Position numbers and translations under genes: made by a program
The notes under the pieces: model-generated
What the model was told of the DNA's origin: nothing
What the model saw: the letters and a program-made list of their open reading frames with translations, nothing else
The model's database searches: none
Source: Desmodesmus armatus
Taxonomy: Eukaryota; Chlorophyta; Chlorophyceae; Sphaeropleales; Scenedesmaceae
Assembly (NCBI GenBank): GCA_007449985.2
Contig: VIIQ02000047.1
Coordinates: 248,001 to 312,000, forward strand
Direction: 5' to 3'
Length of the DNA: 64,000 nucleotides
Shown here: one piece after another, positions 48,941-59,918 of the stretch
Layout of the letters: every line of letters begins with the position of its first letter
Numbering within the stretch: position 1 is the first letter of the stretch

Positions 48941-51026
48941 TGCGGGGCCGGACAGAAACCAGCCTCTTCACGACACAGACAGATCAGACCAAGTCAGATC
49001 AACCTTTGCGAGACGAGACAGCCGGGCACTCAGCTGTGCGATATATCAAACGCTGTGTTGGCATCATAGAGTTTGTGCGATCTCTGCTGCACCTGCTTCA
49101 ATGCTTCATGGCCTGATGCTCATGTGCTGTACCTGCACTGTACAGTGCGTACATGTGTGTTCATGCCATGGATATCCATTGCACCGATGCAGGTGCAATG
49201 TATCAACACACATCAACAGCTGACAGTCTGACTGCATGACTTATATGACACCACCTGCAGACATGATGATGTTCAGTCACATGCCACGACCAAGGTGGAC
49301 TGGAACCCCCATCAACTTCACCCCATCACGTCAGACCTGACAATTGGCCTTGCCTTGAATTTTTTGCTGCTGCTTCCCCTTGTGCCACTGAACACATCAG
49401 TGCGGAACAGATCAACACAGCATTCAATGCCAATGATTGGGCACATCAATCACTCCTGGCCAAGACAGTGCAGCACACACACAGCGGCCAACGTCACAGC
49501 GCTGTTAGCTAGTTGCTAGCAGGACAGCATTACACAACCTTGCAAACGACTCGACACACTTTCTTCAGTGTGCACTCTCCTTCGCTTCCCCCTGCCCAAG
49601 AGGTGGACAAAAACGCATCAGCCCCGAGAAACCCCATGTGCTGCTGTGCTGGCCCTCCCGCCGCCCCTGCTGCCGTGGGGTGGTGTGCCGCAGCTGCGGA
49701 GGCAAGGAAACCCATCTGGTTTTATTGAGGTGCTTCCAGCTGCTACTATGCTGCGGTGCGTGGTGGGTGTTGTGCCAACATTGCCACCTGTGCAAAACAA
49801 GCGGACAGAGAGACATCAGCAGCCACAAGCACCAGGGCAGGGTGACCAGCTGCCAACAGTGCCTTACTGCTCGGCTTGGCTTGCAGAAATAGATTGAACT
49901 TGGCACAAAGTCACTGACTTCAACACTGCCACGCGAGACGTCAGCGCCAACGCACCAATAAGCGCGCCCCGTACACATCTCCCAGTAAGCTCAAGGTGCC
50001 TGCCGCGCACCACAGCCACTCACTGATCACAGCACACACAGCACCACTGCAAGCACACCTGACTTTCCCATCTCTGCACACCTCTGCACACACCTGTCAG
50101 TGCAGTGCAGGGTGTGGAAATGTCCTGCTTGTCTTGTTGGGAGCTAAGGCAGCGAAGTGACACCTGCAGGCAGGTGCGCAATAACAGCAGGAATAGAAGG
50201 CCCCAGCACACTTGGTTGATTGAGAAGATATGAGTCCGTGTGGGTCCAGGCAGCCAACCAGGGTGCGGCCCAACAGGTGCAGCAGTCACACTGCCAACAC
50301 AAGCAGGACCAACAACACACAGCCACCCAGCACAGCACCACCACAGCAGCACGGAGACCCCGCGGCTGTGGCGGCATGACATGACTGCAAGGGTAAGGAT
50401 GGCTGCAGCATGCTCACCTGCATGAAGATGGCCCGGCCCGGGAACACTGGACCTGAGGCCCGACACTGATGCGCAGCACCGAGCATCCAGTCGTGCTCCG
50501 GCCAGCTGTGATGCCGCGACACACGGTGATGATGTGATGTTGGTCCGGTTGCTGCCCCTCATGTCGGGTACGAAGACTCACCGAGTGTGCTGCCTGCTGG
50601 TGCCTCAGGGGGCCACCTCACACGGGTGCTGTCGCGCCGTGGCTGGATGCAAGTGCTCAAGATGGCGCTGGCACATGCTGAGTGTGGTCCCCCGAGCCGG
50701 TTGGTCATCACGCTGGGGGGTCCGCCCCTGCACGTGCATGACACCGCAAGCAAGAAGGGAGGCGAGCAAACAATTGACACCCACGCACCACATGGGCTGA
50801 AGGAGTTCAGTTGGAAAATATAAACAGCCACTTGTTTCGAACATGCACGTGATCGTACTGAAGTGCACTGCATGCAGAAACCAACTGAACACAGCAGCAC
50901 ACAAACATTATACACACCAAGCCGGCATCCAGTTCTACAGCCAGGCCAAACAGCAAGTGCCTTGATAGACATGCAACCAAAGCAGTCCACCCAAGCAAGA
51001 TGCAAAGGCAAAAAGCCTGCCTCACC
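48941..51026 (-). other. spacer between copies 2 and 3: 3' flank of copy 3
   Basis: No gene is firmly supported. The plus strand is A/C-rich, as expected opposite a G/T-rich sense-strand 3' UTR. TTACA at 49530-49534 is a possible poly(A) signal for copy 3. A plus-strand frame at about 50620-50823 looks mildly coding but has no motif or partner exon. Confidence 0.4.
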
Positions 51027-53237
51027 TCAACATACGCGTATCAGGTACTGCTGCCGCTCCTCAGTCCCCCTCAGCTGCGCCCACTCCCACCAAGGTATGC
51101 TGACCACTGTGTAGCCCCGAGCAGCCAGCGCCCTGTTCCTGTACTGCGTGGGGCCATCGACCCTGATACCAGGACTGATGAAGTGGCTGGGCCCATCAAC
51201 CTCCACAGCCAGCCTGACACCTGCTGCTGTCACTGCTGCTATGTCGATGCTGAAGTTGTTGTCGGCTGTCAGCACCTCCTGCTGGGGAGGGACCTGCCAG
51301 CTTGGCAGCTGCTGCAGGGCCTTGAACACCTGCTGCTGCATTGCTGAGGGTATCGCTGCAGCAGAGGCTGCCACGACTTCCTGCCGTGCCCTGTGGCACG
51401 CGTCCAGCTGCTCCTGGGACAGCACCTGCAGCAGACCTGGACCCTTGCCACCCTCTGCTGCTGCAAGCTTGTTGTCCAGCAGCCACAAATGCACTTGGTA
51501 CAGCTGCTGCAGCTCTTCAATTGCTGCTGAGTCCCAATCTCTGCTTGCTGCAGCTTGCACAAGCTGCAGCACTGCAGGCACGTACTGACGCAAGTCAAGC
51601 ACGGCCACTGCCCAGCACAGGTTGCACAGAGCCTGAGAGATAAACCTGCTGCTGTCCTGTCGCAGCAGCTTCACAGCCTGCTGCAACAGACCCCCCAGCA
51701 GCAGCTTGCTGTTGTGCCCCAGCATACCACACGCCCAGGCTGTGTTGGCCAATTTCTGAGGGTTGGCTGCTGCCAGGTACGGCTGCATGTGCTGCTGCTG
51801 TTCCAAAGCTCTCAGCAGCTGCATGTGAATATACCTGAGGCGGGCACATGCCAACAGCGAGTTGGCAACATGCTGCGGGTCAGCTCTGTGAAGCTGTTTG
51901 ACCAGTGCCCCCAGCAACTGCTCCATCTGCTCCCTGAGCGACTGCACGTGCCTTTGCTCAGATACTGCCCACAGGAAGTTGGCTAGTTCTTGTGAGCTTG
52001 CCCTGCTGCACTTGCTGACAAAGGCATCTATCAGCAGCCGCAGCTGAGCATCAGGCAGCTGCTGGCCCATGTAGGCCATTCCCAAAAGTAGCATGGAAAT
52101 GTCCTGTGTTGTGGCCCGGCTCAGCATCCCTGCAGCAGTGAAGGCTGCCAGCAACTCACCCAGCTGCTTCTGCACCCGCTGACACCCCAGCTTGCCCAGC
52201 GCCCATACACTGTTGCTGATGTCTTGGGGGACTGCTTTGTCTGCTTGAAGGGCAAGGGCATTAGCCAGCTGCTCCAGCTGCTGCTGCGGCACCTGCTGCT
52301 CCACACTGGCCAGCGTCCACAGCATGTTGCCAACATCCCAGCTATTGGCACGTGACAGAATCGTGGGCTGCAGGAAGTCTGCCAGCAGCTGGGCAACAGG
52401 GGCCACGTGCTGTGTATAAGCACATGACCACATGATGTTGCTGAGCTGTCGAGGCCCCAACTGCGCCCGCACAGGCGACAGCAGCTGGCCCAGGTGCTGC
52501 AGCAGCTGCTGTGCTGCTGCTGTCCCCGCCACTGCAGCATTTGCTTGGCACAACTCCCCAAAATGGTGGTAGGATGTAGCTAAATGAATGGCATCCAGAA
52601 TCCCTCCCTGCTGCTGCAGTTTGTGTTGCTGCAGCTCCTGCAGCAGCTGCTGAGGTGTTGTACAATCCTTCAGTCTAGCATTGAGCTGCCTCGTGTCAAC
52701 TGGCGCACCCTTGCTGCTTGACTGCGGGCGCCACCGCTGCTGGCGAGGTGTGCCTGGCTGCACCCCAGCTGCAGCAACACCCAGCCTCCCCTTACCCCTG
52801 CCCTTGCCCCTGCCACCGCTGCCTGCTGGCCTGTTGTGCACACCCCTGGCCTGCACCGCTGCCACAGGCCACGACTTGCTGACTGCAGCAGCAGGCAGCA
52901 GCAGCACCGTCAATCTTTCGGTGCTGCTGCAATTTGACGGTAGCCAAGCATGTACTGCTCCGCCCACTGTGCCTGCTGCGCTGGGGTGAGGCCGGGTGTT
53001 GGTGGCACCCTCCTGTGCTGTTGCTGCGGAGACTGGACCATCACTGCTGCTGCCTGCCGAGGTGCATGACATCGTTGATGTGGAGCTGGACAAACGCATC
53101 TGCGAGGTCGCAAAACTGCTGCCGCCCAGTGAGAGCTGCTGCAGCAAGTGGTGGCATGCGCTGCTGGCCAACACTTGGGCAGACAGGTGGCCTTGCAACC
53201 CCAGCAGGCTGCGGCTGAGTGTTTGGAACTGCATCAT
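51027..53237 (-). CDS. OPR-like repeat / RAP-domain protein, copy 3
   Basis: A single long exon of about 736 codons. I place the start at 53237 (MMQFQTLSRSLLGLQGHLS) because it aligns with copy 4; an upstream in-frame ATG at 53438 adds 67 residues with no counterpart. Leader, linker, repeats and RAP follow in the usual order (LAVEVDGPSHF, SIPWWEWAQL). The C-terminus differs: after EERQQYLIR the frame ends in a stop, or a gtatgt donor is used. No copy of the basic tail exon is found downstream. Repeat 5 is altered (SEQRHVQSLREQ), with two extra residues. Its inferred role is binding an organelle RNA, like the other copies. Confidence 0.9.
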   Translation of the reverse strand: MMQFQTLSRSLLGLQGHLSAQVLASSACHHLLQQLSLGGSSFATSQMRLSSSTSTMSCTSAGSSSDGPVSAATAQEGATNTRPHPSAAGTVGGAVHAWLPSNCSSTERLTVLLLPAAAVSKSWPVAAVQARGVHNRPAGSGGRGKGRGKGRLGVAAAGVQPGTPRQQRWRPQSSSKGAPVDTRQLNARLKDCTTPQQLLQELQQHKLQQQGGILDAIHLATSYHHFGELCQANAAVAGTAAAQQLLQHLGQLLSPVRAQLGPRQLSNIMWSCAYTQHVAPVAQLLADFLQPTILSRANSWDVGNMLWTLASVEQQVPQQQLEQLANALALQADKAVPQDISNSVWALGKLGCQRVQKQLGELLAAFTAAGMLSRATTQDISMLLLGMAYMGQQLPDAQLRLLIDAFVSKCSRASSQELANFLWAVSEQRHVQSLREQMEQLLGALVKQLHRADPQHVANSLLACARLRYIHMQLLRALEQQQHMQPYLAAANPQKLANTAWACGMLGHNSKLLLGGLLQQAVKLLRQDSSRFISQALCNLCWAVAVLDLRQYVPAVLQLVQAAASRDWDSAAIEELQQLYQVHLWLLDNKLAAAEGGKGPGLLQVLSQEQLDACHRARQEVVAASAAAIPSAMQQQVFKALQQLPSWQVPPQQEVLTADNNFSIDIAAVTAAGVRLAVEVDGPSHFISPGIRVDGPTQYRNRALAARGYTVVSIPWWEWAQLRGTEERQQYLIRVC

Positions 53238-55500
53238 ACAGTTTTTGGACCAACGTCGGCCCTGATAAGAGGAAACGTTTTCAGAAAAGACAGACAGATC
53301 TTGGACAGATCTGGTTAGTTCACACAAGAAACGAGCGAGTGAGAGACCAGGCCAAGCATTGGAATGGCTTTCGACCTGGTGAAAGAAGTATTGGGGTACA
53401 TATCTAGAGAATGCAGGGATGCCACTACTGCAGTCCACCGTGTTCAGGCGTGGTTCTGTTCATGTGCCATGCATGGTGCAAGGTTGAGTGATGCACTGAC
53501 CAGCAGACCCGACACTCCCCTTCTCACATGCCCGACTGGCCTTCCACTACAAGCCCATGCCACCATCGTTGGCCTTTGCGTCCATGCAGCAGCAGATTGG
53601 ACACTTCACCTGGTCACTGGCTGAGGCTGTTCTGTACAAGACACGACAGTACTAAGCTGGCACATGTTGCAAGCACATACCTGCGGTAGCCTGAAGGGAC
53701 AGCATTACACAGTTTGACTTGCCCACGCCTCGATGCACACCCATGGTGTGAGCAACAATAATAGTACCACTACCACACCTGTGTGAACCGTGTGGCCGAT
53801 ACATACCAGGGCCCCAAGGAACCCCCACTGACAAGCACGGCTGAGGCCAAGGCACCGCGACACACCATTGCAGGCCACCACCTGACGCGCTCACTGCTGC
53901 GATCATGACTCCCACCCTTGGCGCACCATCCCACACACCACAGAGGGCCCCACTGCTGCTGCCGCTGCAACCCCTCCTGCCGCTTTAGGACCCACAGCCT
54001 GCACTGTCTTGATGTCATCTTTGTCAGGGGTTACTGAGTGAGCAACAGCTACAAGGGAGGTGCGTCCCCACTCCACTTGCTGCTGCCCCAGCTGCTTCAC
54101 TGCTGCATTGTTGATCTGCGTCAACCTGCAACATGCACAGGAGGAGCCAGTAGCAGAGGGACAAGTGCAGCAGCGGGAATTGGTCAGAAAAACTGCCCAA
54201 TTCCTGCCATGCGCACACCTCAGGCCTGTCCTGGAAGCCGTCAGGTCACGGTGAAGGCAGTGCTAAGAAGCCACCCGCACCCCTGTTGCCTCACCCCAAA
54301 AACAACCTCGCCAGGTGCGCATCCAGTCCTTCAAGTTTGCTGAGTCCAAACTAGGCACGACACCACTGAATGTACAGGACAGCACACCTGCACCTTTGAA
54401 AGACATCCCTCTGCACATACCTGTTGAAGGAAAACGGCAAATAGGGCTCAGTCATGAACAGGCTGCTGTTGTAGCCTTGCTGGGGGTGCAGCGGGTGGAT
54501 GGGTTCATGCCTGCAGATGGGTGGGTGGAGCAGAACCAGCAGCAAGAGAAGCTTGAGCAACAACCCTGTGTATGTGACAGACAACACGTGCTGTGCACGA
54601 AGCTTGGTCACTTTAAAACACACATGGGAGCTGGAGCACACCTGATGCGCTATGGTGTGTGCCTGCAGGGTGCCACATAAGTACGCAAACAAAGCAATCC
54701 TGACAGAGTGGGCAAAAACATGACGGACACAGGGCAGACACATCAAAGCAGAGACATCAAAGTTTGACAGCAGGGTCACAAACATGGCAAAAGTGGCAAA
54801 CGCAACACCCACCGTGTGTGCTGTCCTGCAAAGTAGCATGGAGAAAGCAGCACGCAGCTGTGGCCCTGGTGGCGCTGTCGTGCTGCTGTAGTCAGGTGTG
54901 GTGGCCTTGCCAGGTGGTCAAGCTGAGGGGTGTCCACCTGCAGCAGCAGCAGGCAGCAACACACAGGCGAGGAAGGGAAGAGACCATGATGGCGCTTGCG
55001 TTGCAGGGTCTGGCCAAGGCTTTGGGCGCAAGGTGCGTGGCAAACGTACGAGCTGTAGCATGCTGTATGCATGTACATATACATTGCCATAGGGGTTCAC
55101 ACCCTTGTCTACAGCATCTTTAAGGTGTCAAAAATGGGCGGTGATACATGCACACATGAATATATGAGTGCGACATTGCTGACATGCACTCTGCTTAGAG
55201 GCGCCTGCAGCACGCACAGCCAACTGCAAAGCCACAATCATACCGCTGGTCAGCACAACACAGCACAGCACAGCCAGGGGCTACCTGGCTTTGCGCTGAA
55301 TGACTGTGCCCTTGGCATGTTGAAGTTGCAGGTGACAGACCACTTCTTGCCACCAACGGGCAACCACAACAACAGGCCTGATCGTGACCACCGCTGCTGT
55401 ACAGCACAGCTCCTAGGCCTTGTGAGGTGATGTCAGCAACAAGCAACGCGGTCGCACCAGTGTTGCACACCTGGTGTTTTGGCCTCACCTGACGGCAGTG
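53238..55500 (-). other. spacer between copies 3 and 4: 3' flank of copy 4
   Basis: No gene is firmly supported. Large parts are homologous to the spacer between copies 4 and 5. TTACA at 53705-53709 is a candidate poly(A) signal for copy 4. The copy 3 leader region next to 53237 contains an acagacagatc motif shared with other copies. Confidence 0.45.
53440..54680. repeat. duplicated spacer segment, copy a
   Basis: Blocks here match 58440-59660 by eye: the segment around gcctttgcgtccatgcagca (53570 against 58573), the cctgccatgcgcaca / cctgtcctggaa block (54205 against 59198), and the gcagatgggtggg block (54514 against 59525). Translated plus-strand pieces are also similar (for example AQFLPC-LRPVLE), but DNA-level homology alone explains that. 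Confidence 0.7.
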
Positions 55501-55520
55501 CTACTCAGTCAGGGGGCCGG
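55250..55520 (-). repeat. duplicated 3' flank, copy c
   Basis: A shorter and more diverged version of the flank next to copies 1 and 2. It includes the tgctgtacagcacagc and gtgtcagtgactgg landmarks and leads directly into the tail exon of copy 4. Confidence 0.65.
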
Positions 55521-58251
55521 TGTCAGTGACTGGTGTCCTCCTCCTCCTCTTCACACTCCTGGCTCTGCTGGTCACTTGTGAGGCAATTGGAGGTGGTTGG
55601 CCTGCTGGAGCTGCTGCCACAGCAGCAGCCACTGGCCCAGCAGAGGGAGTGAGCCCTGCAGGTATCACAGGACAGAGACAGCAAAGAGCGTCGCATGGCG
55701 GATTTGGAAACACTGCAACTACACCACATGGCATGTAAGGGGCCAAACCCCAGCTGCACATGCTGCTGAAGTAACACCAAACAAAGTGACATCTACAAAT
55801 GTTGCCACCAAGAACAAAAGCTGCTGACAAGACTGAGCATGGTTGCACTGTACCTTGCAATCTGCCTTTCAAATAGCCCTGTTGCTCTGACCCACTCAAA
55901 CCCTCCCACTGCCAGTAGGGTATGCTGACCACTGTGTAGCCCCGAGCCGCCAGCGCCCTGTTCCTGTACTGTGTGGGGCCATCTACCTTGTTACCAGGAC
56001 TGACAAAGTGGCTGGGCCCATCAACCTCCACAGCCAGCCTGACACCTGCTGCCGTCACTGCTGCAATGTCGATGCTGAAGTTGCTGTCGGCTGTGACCAC
56101 CTCCTGCGGGGGAGGGACCTGCCAGCCTGGCAGCTGCTGAAGGGCCTTGAACACCTGCTGCTGCAGCGACGAGGGTGCAGCTGCAGCAGAGGCTGCCACC
56201 TGATCCTGCCGTGCCCGGCGGCACTCATCCAGCTGCTGCTGGGACAGCACCTGCAGCAGCCCTGGACCCTTGCCACCTTCTGCTTCCGCAAGGTTGTGGT
56301 CCAGCAGCCATATGTGAGCTTGGTACAGCTGCTGCAGGTTGTCAGAGACCGCTGACCCCCACACCCTGCTGGCAGCCCTCACAAGCTGCAGCACTGCAGG
56401 CACGTACTGGCGCAAGTCAAGCACGGCCACTGCCCAACACGTGTTGCACAAGCCTTGACATACAAACCTACTGCTGTCATGCTGCAGCAGTTCCACAGCT
56501 TGCTGCAGCAGGCCCCCCAGCAGCAGCTCGCTGTTGTGCCCCAGCATCCCACATGCCAAGGCTGTGTTGGCCAAAGTCTGTTGGTTTGCTGCTGCCAGGA
56601 ACCGCTGCATGTGCTGCTGCTGTTCCAAGGCTACCAGCAGCGGCACAGGAGCATACCTGAACCGGGCACATGCCAGCATTGTGTTCGAGATGTGCTGTGG
56701 CATAGCTGTGTGCAGCTGTCGTTCAAATGTTGCCAGCAACAGCTGCAGCTGCTCAGCCTGCACTGCCTGCCCCATCTCAGACACAGCCCACAGCGTGTTG
56801 GCTACTGCTTGTGTGTTTGCCATGCTGCGCTTCCTGACAAAGGCCGTCACAAGCTGCTGCAGCTGCTTGCTGTCCCGCACCTGCTGGCCCAGCTTGGCAA
56901 CAGCCCACAAGCTGTTGGACAGGTGCTGGGGGTCAGCCTTGTCAGACTTGGTTGACAGCTCAGCCAGCAGCAGCTGCAGCTGAGCATCAGGCACCTGCTG
57001 GCCCATGTTAGCCATGCCCAACAGCACGCTGGCAATTGCCAGAGTGTTTGCCCTGCTCAGCATCCCCGTAGCAGTGAAGGCTGCCAGCAGCACACGCAGC
57101 TGCTGCGGCGGCCCCTGGTACCCCAGCTTGCCTAGGGCCCACACACTGTTGCTGATGTGCTGAGGGTCTGCATTGTCTTTCTTATTGACGAGAGCATCCA
57201 CCAGCTGCTGCACCTGCTGCTGCGGCACCTGCTGCTCAAGACTGGCCAGGGCCCACAGCACGTTGGCCACATTTTGGCTGCTGGCATCTAACCGAGTCGT
57301 GGGCTGCAGGAAGTCTGCCAGCAGCTGCGCAACAGGGGCCAAGTGCTGTGTGTAAGCACATGACCATATGACGTTGGCCGACGCTCGGGCCCCCCACTGC
57401 CCCCGCACGGACGGCAGCAGCTGGTCCAGGTGCTGCAGCAGCTGCTGTGCTGCTCCTGTGCCTGCTGCTGCAGCATCTGCCTGGCACAACTCCCCAAAGT
57501 GGTGAGAAGAAGTGGCTACATGAATGGCATTCAGCACCCCTCCCTGCTGCTCTAGGCTGTGTTGCTGCAACAGCTGCAGCAGCTGCTGAGGTGTTTCACA
57601 GCCCTTCAGCATAACTGTGAGCTGCCTGGCGGTCACTGACACACCTTTGCGGCTTGACTGCGGGGACCAGCGCTGCTGGCGAGGTGTGCCTGGCTGCACC
57701 ACAGCTGCAGCAATACCTAGCCTACCCTTGCCCCTGCCATTGCCCCTGCCACCGCTGCTGCTAAGCGCTGGCCTGTTGTGCGGCGATGGTGGTGGAGCTG
57801 CTGCCGCCTGCTTTGACTTGCTGTTGTCAGCAGTAGTAGCAGGTGGACTGCCGCGGCTGCTGTGAACGCCCCTCAGGCCCATGGCCTGCTCCCCTGCAGC
57901 AGGCCATGCCCTGCTGAGGGCTGCAGCAGGCGGCAGCAGCATTCCGCTGCTGATGAACGTTGCTGGTAGCCAAGTATGTGCTGCTCTGCCCGTTGGGCTT
58001 GCTGCAGCGGGGCGTGGGGTGGTGCTGGGGGCACCCTCCTGTGCTGTTGCTGCTGGAGCATCACTGCTGCCGCCTGCCGACGTGCACACTGATGGTGTGT
58101 AGCTGCAAGACCGAAGCAGCGAAGTCCCACAGCTGCTGCTGTCCAGTGAAAGCCGCTGCAGCAAGTGGTGACATGCGCTGCTGGCCAGCACTTGGGCAGA
58201 CAGGTGGCCCTGCAACCCCAGCAGGCTGCGGCTGAGTGTTTGGAACAACAT
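55501..58251 (-). CDS. OPR-like repeat / RAP-domain protein, copy 4, with an extra repeat
   Basis: The main exon 58251-55854 and tail exon 55655-55501 give 850 codons when spliced. The 198-bp intron is a multiple of three and has no stop, so retention gives an uninterrupted 916-residue form. The start MLFQTLSRSLLGLQGHLS is the clearest leader of the set. The repeat region has one more 38-residue unit than its paralogues: the KADPQHLSNSLWAVAKLGQQ unit sits between the GMANMGQQ and ANTLWAVSEMGQ units. RAP is intact (LAVEVDGPSHF, SIPYWQWEGL). The tail ends with VKRRRRTPVTDTGPLTE, longer than in copies 1 and 2. Its inferred role is organelle RNA binding, with a longer target site than its neighbours. 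Confidence 0.9.
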   Translation of the reverse strand: MLFQTLSRSLLGLQGHLSAQVLASSACHHLLQRLSLDSSSCGTSLLRSCSYTPSVCTSAGGSSDAPAATAQEGAPSTTPRPAAASPTGRAAHTWLPATFISSGMLLPPAAALSRAWPAAGEQAMGLRGVHSSRGSPPATTADNSKSKQAAAAPPPSPHNRPALSSSGGRGNGRGKGRLGIAAAVVQPGTPRQQRWSPQSSRKGVSVTARQLTVMLKGCETPQQLLQLLQQHSLEQQGGVLNAIHVATSSHHFGELCQADAAAAGTGAAQQLLQHLDQLLPSVRGQWGARASANVIWSCAYTQHLAPVAQLLADFLQPTTRLDASSQNVANVLWALASLEQQVPQQQVQQLVDALVNKKDNADPQHISNSVWALGKLGYQGPPQQLRVLLAAFTATGMLSRANTLAIASVLLGMANMGQQVPDAQLQLLLAELSTKSDKADPQHLSNSLWAVAKLGQQVRDSKQLQQLVTAFVRKRSMANTQAVANTLWAVSEMGQAVQAEQLQLLLATFERQLHTAMPQHISNTMLACARFRYAPVPLLVALEQQQHMQRFLAAANQQTLANTALACGMLGHNSELLLGGLLQQAVELLQHDSSRFVCQGLCNTCWAVAVLDLRQYVPAVLQLVRAASRVWGSAVSDNLQQLYQAHIWLLDHNLAEAEGGKGPGLLQVLSQQQLDECRRARQDQVAASAAAAPSSLQQQVFKALQQLPGWQVPPPQEVVTADSNFSIDIAAVTAAGVRLAVEVDGPSHFVSPGNKVDGPTQYRNRALAARGYTVVSIPYWQWEGLSGSEQQGYLKGRLQGTVQPCSVLSAAFVLGGNICRCHFVWCYFSSMCSWGLAPYMPCGVVAVFPNPPCDALCCLCPVIPAGLTPSAGPVAAAVAAAPAGQPPPIASQVTSRARSVKRRRRTPVTDTGPLTE

Positions 58252-59918
58252 TGTACAGCGTTTGAGGCCCAGCCTCGGCCTAGAAACGAGGCAACGTTGT
58301 CAGACGGAAACAAGATCTTTCAGATCTCGAACAGATCAACGATGACAAAGCGAGGAAGCCATCAGGCGATGTCTCTGGGATGTACTCTTCAAAGGTGACC
58401 TTTATCGCTTACAGAAAGGGATGCTGCTGCAACCGTAACAGTGTTCATGTTGCTTCTGTTCATGTCCATGTGCCCTGCAACATGGCGGAAGCGCCACCAA
58501 CTTGACAGTCCCCTTCTCACAGGCCCAACTGGCCCCCCTTTCCTTGGCCGCCCCTCCTGCCATCAGTGGCTTTTGCGTCCAGGCAGCAGCACATAGGACA
58601 CTTCACATCACTTGCCGAGGCTGTCCTGCACCAGACAGTGCTGACAGTACTGTCCCAGGCCTGGGCTGGGACTACAAGGTGGCCCAGGCCAGCACAAGTT
58701 TGGACAGACCAGCACCCCTGAATGGCAACAACTACACACTTTGCGCATTCCACACGACTGGACACGCCCATGCTGTGAGCACTAGAAACAGTAGTGTGTG
58801 AACTGCTTCCACCTGTAGCTGAGGAGAACACTAGGCCCCCAGGAAACCACTGCTGCCGCTGCTGCTGCCAGCCCTGCTGCCATGACATCACTGTGCCAGA
58901 GTTACAGGGAGGCCCGTCAAGTTCAGGTTGTCACACGTGCGCGGCTGAGCTCAAAGCCAAGCGTCAAGACAAACCAGACCACCACCTGATGCGCACTCAA
59001 GGTAAGGGAGACAAGAATCCCACCCTCAGCACTACCATGTTGCACACCCCAGGTCCCCAGATAACCCCACTACTGCTGCCCAAGCTGCTTCAGTGCTGCA
59101 TTACCATCCTGCGCCAACCTGGCAACCTGCACAGGAGGGTCCAGTAGCAGAGGGACAAGAGCAGCAGCAGCGGTTGGTCAGCACAACTGCGCAGTTCCTG
59201 CCATGCACACAGCTCAGGCCTGTCCTGGAAACAGTCAGGCCACGGTGAAGCAAGCGCTCGGGGGACACCTCTGACGCTGCTGCCTCGTCACAAACAACCT
59301 CGCCAGGTGAAACATGCAGTCCCTCTAGTTTGCTTACTTCACATCATCAGCATCACACTCACACAAGTCACCACAACACCAGATGTATGGCACATACTCC
59401 CGCTTCTTTGGGTCACACTCCCTCTGCACATACTTGGCACAGCAGACTGGTGGCTGGGACACAGCCAGCAACAGGCCGTTGCTGTAGGCTTGCTGGGGTG
59501 CAGGGAGTGCGTGGGGTGACACCTGCAGATGGGTGGGCCACAATCAGCAGCAGTGAAAAAAGATTGAGCGACAACCCTGTGTGTGACAGACAACACAGGC
59601 TGTGCACGAGGCCTGATCATGCAGAGCCCCTCAGGTTGTCACAACCAGTCTAACAGCACCACCAGTAACACTGTCACATCATGAGCAGGTGCACAAAGCA
59701 CACACGCTTGACCAAACTCACCACACACTCATCTGGGTGTCTCCACAGGGTGACGATGTGATTGAACAAAGCATAGCCGTACACTCCTGACAGCGGGCAC
59801 AAACATGGCAGACACAGGGACAACTCAACGCCCCACCTTGTGTCCTGTTGGCAGCAGGAGGAAAACAGCAATAAGCGCCGCCAGCTGCGGCCCTGCTGGT
59901 GGGGTGGTGCTGATGTTG
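58252..59918 (-). other. spacer between copies 4 and 5: 3' flank of copy 5
   Basis: No gene is firmly supported. The spacer shares duplicated blocks with the one between copies 3 and 4. TTACA at 58409-58413, only about 160 bp beyond the start of copy 4, is a possible poly(A) signal for copy 5. A minus-strand frame ending near 59334 (KYVQRECDPKKREY) is protein-like and has a partial counterpart near 54400, but no exon chain could be built. Confidence 0.42.
58440..59660. repeat. duplicated spacer segment, copy b
   Basis: Counterpart of 53440-54680, with matching blocks in the same order and orientation and indels between them. Confidence 0.7.

Noticed and set aside
53364..54680. Second, plus-strand gene family interleaved with the OPR-RAP genes
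   Set aside because: Similar plus-strand peptides occur in the 3-4 and 4-5 spacers, but the DNA itself is duplicated there. Frames are broken by stops and no exon chain could be built.
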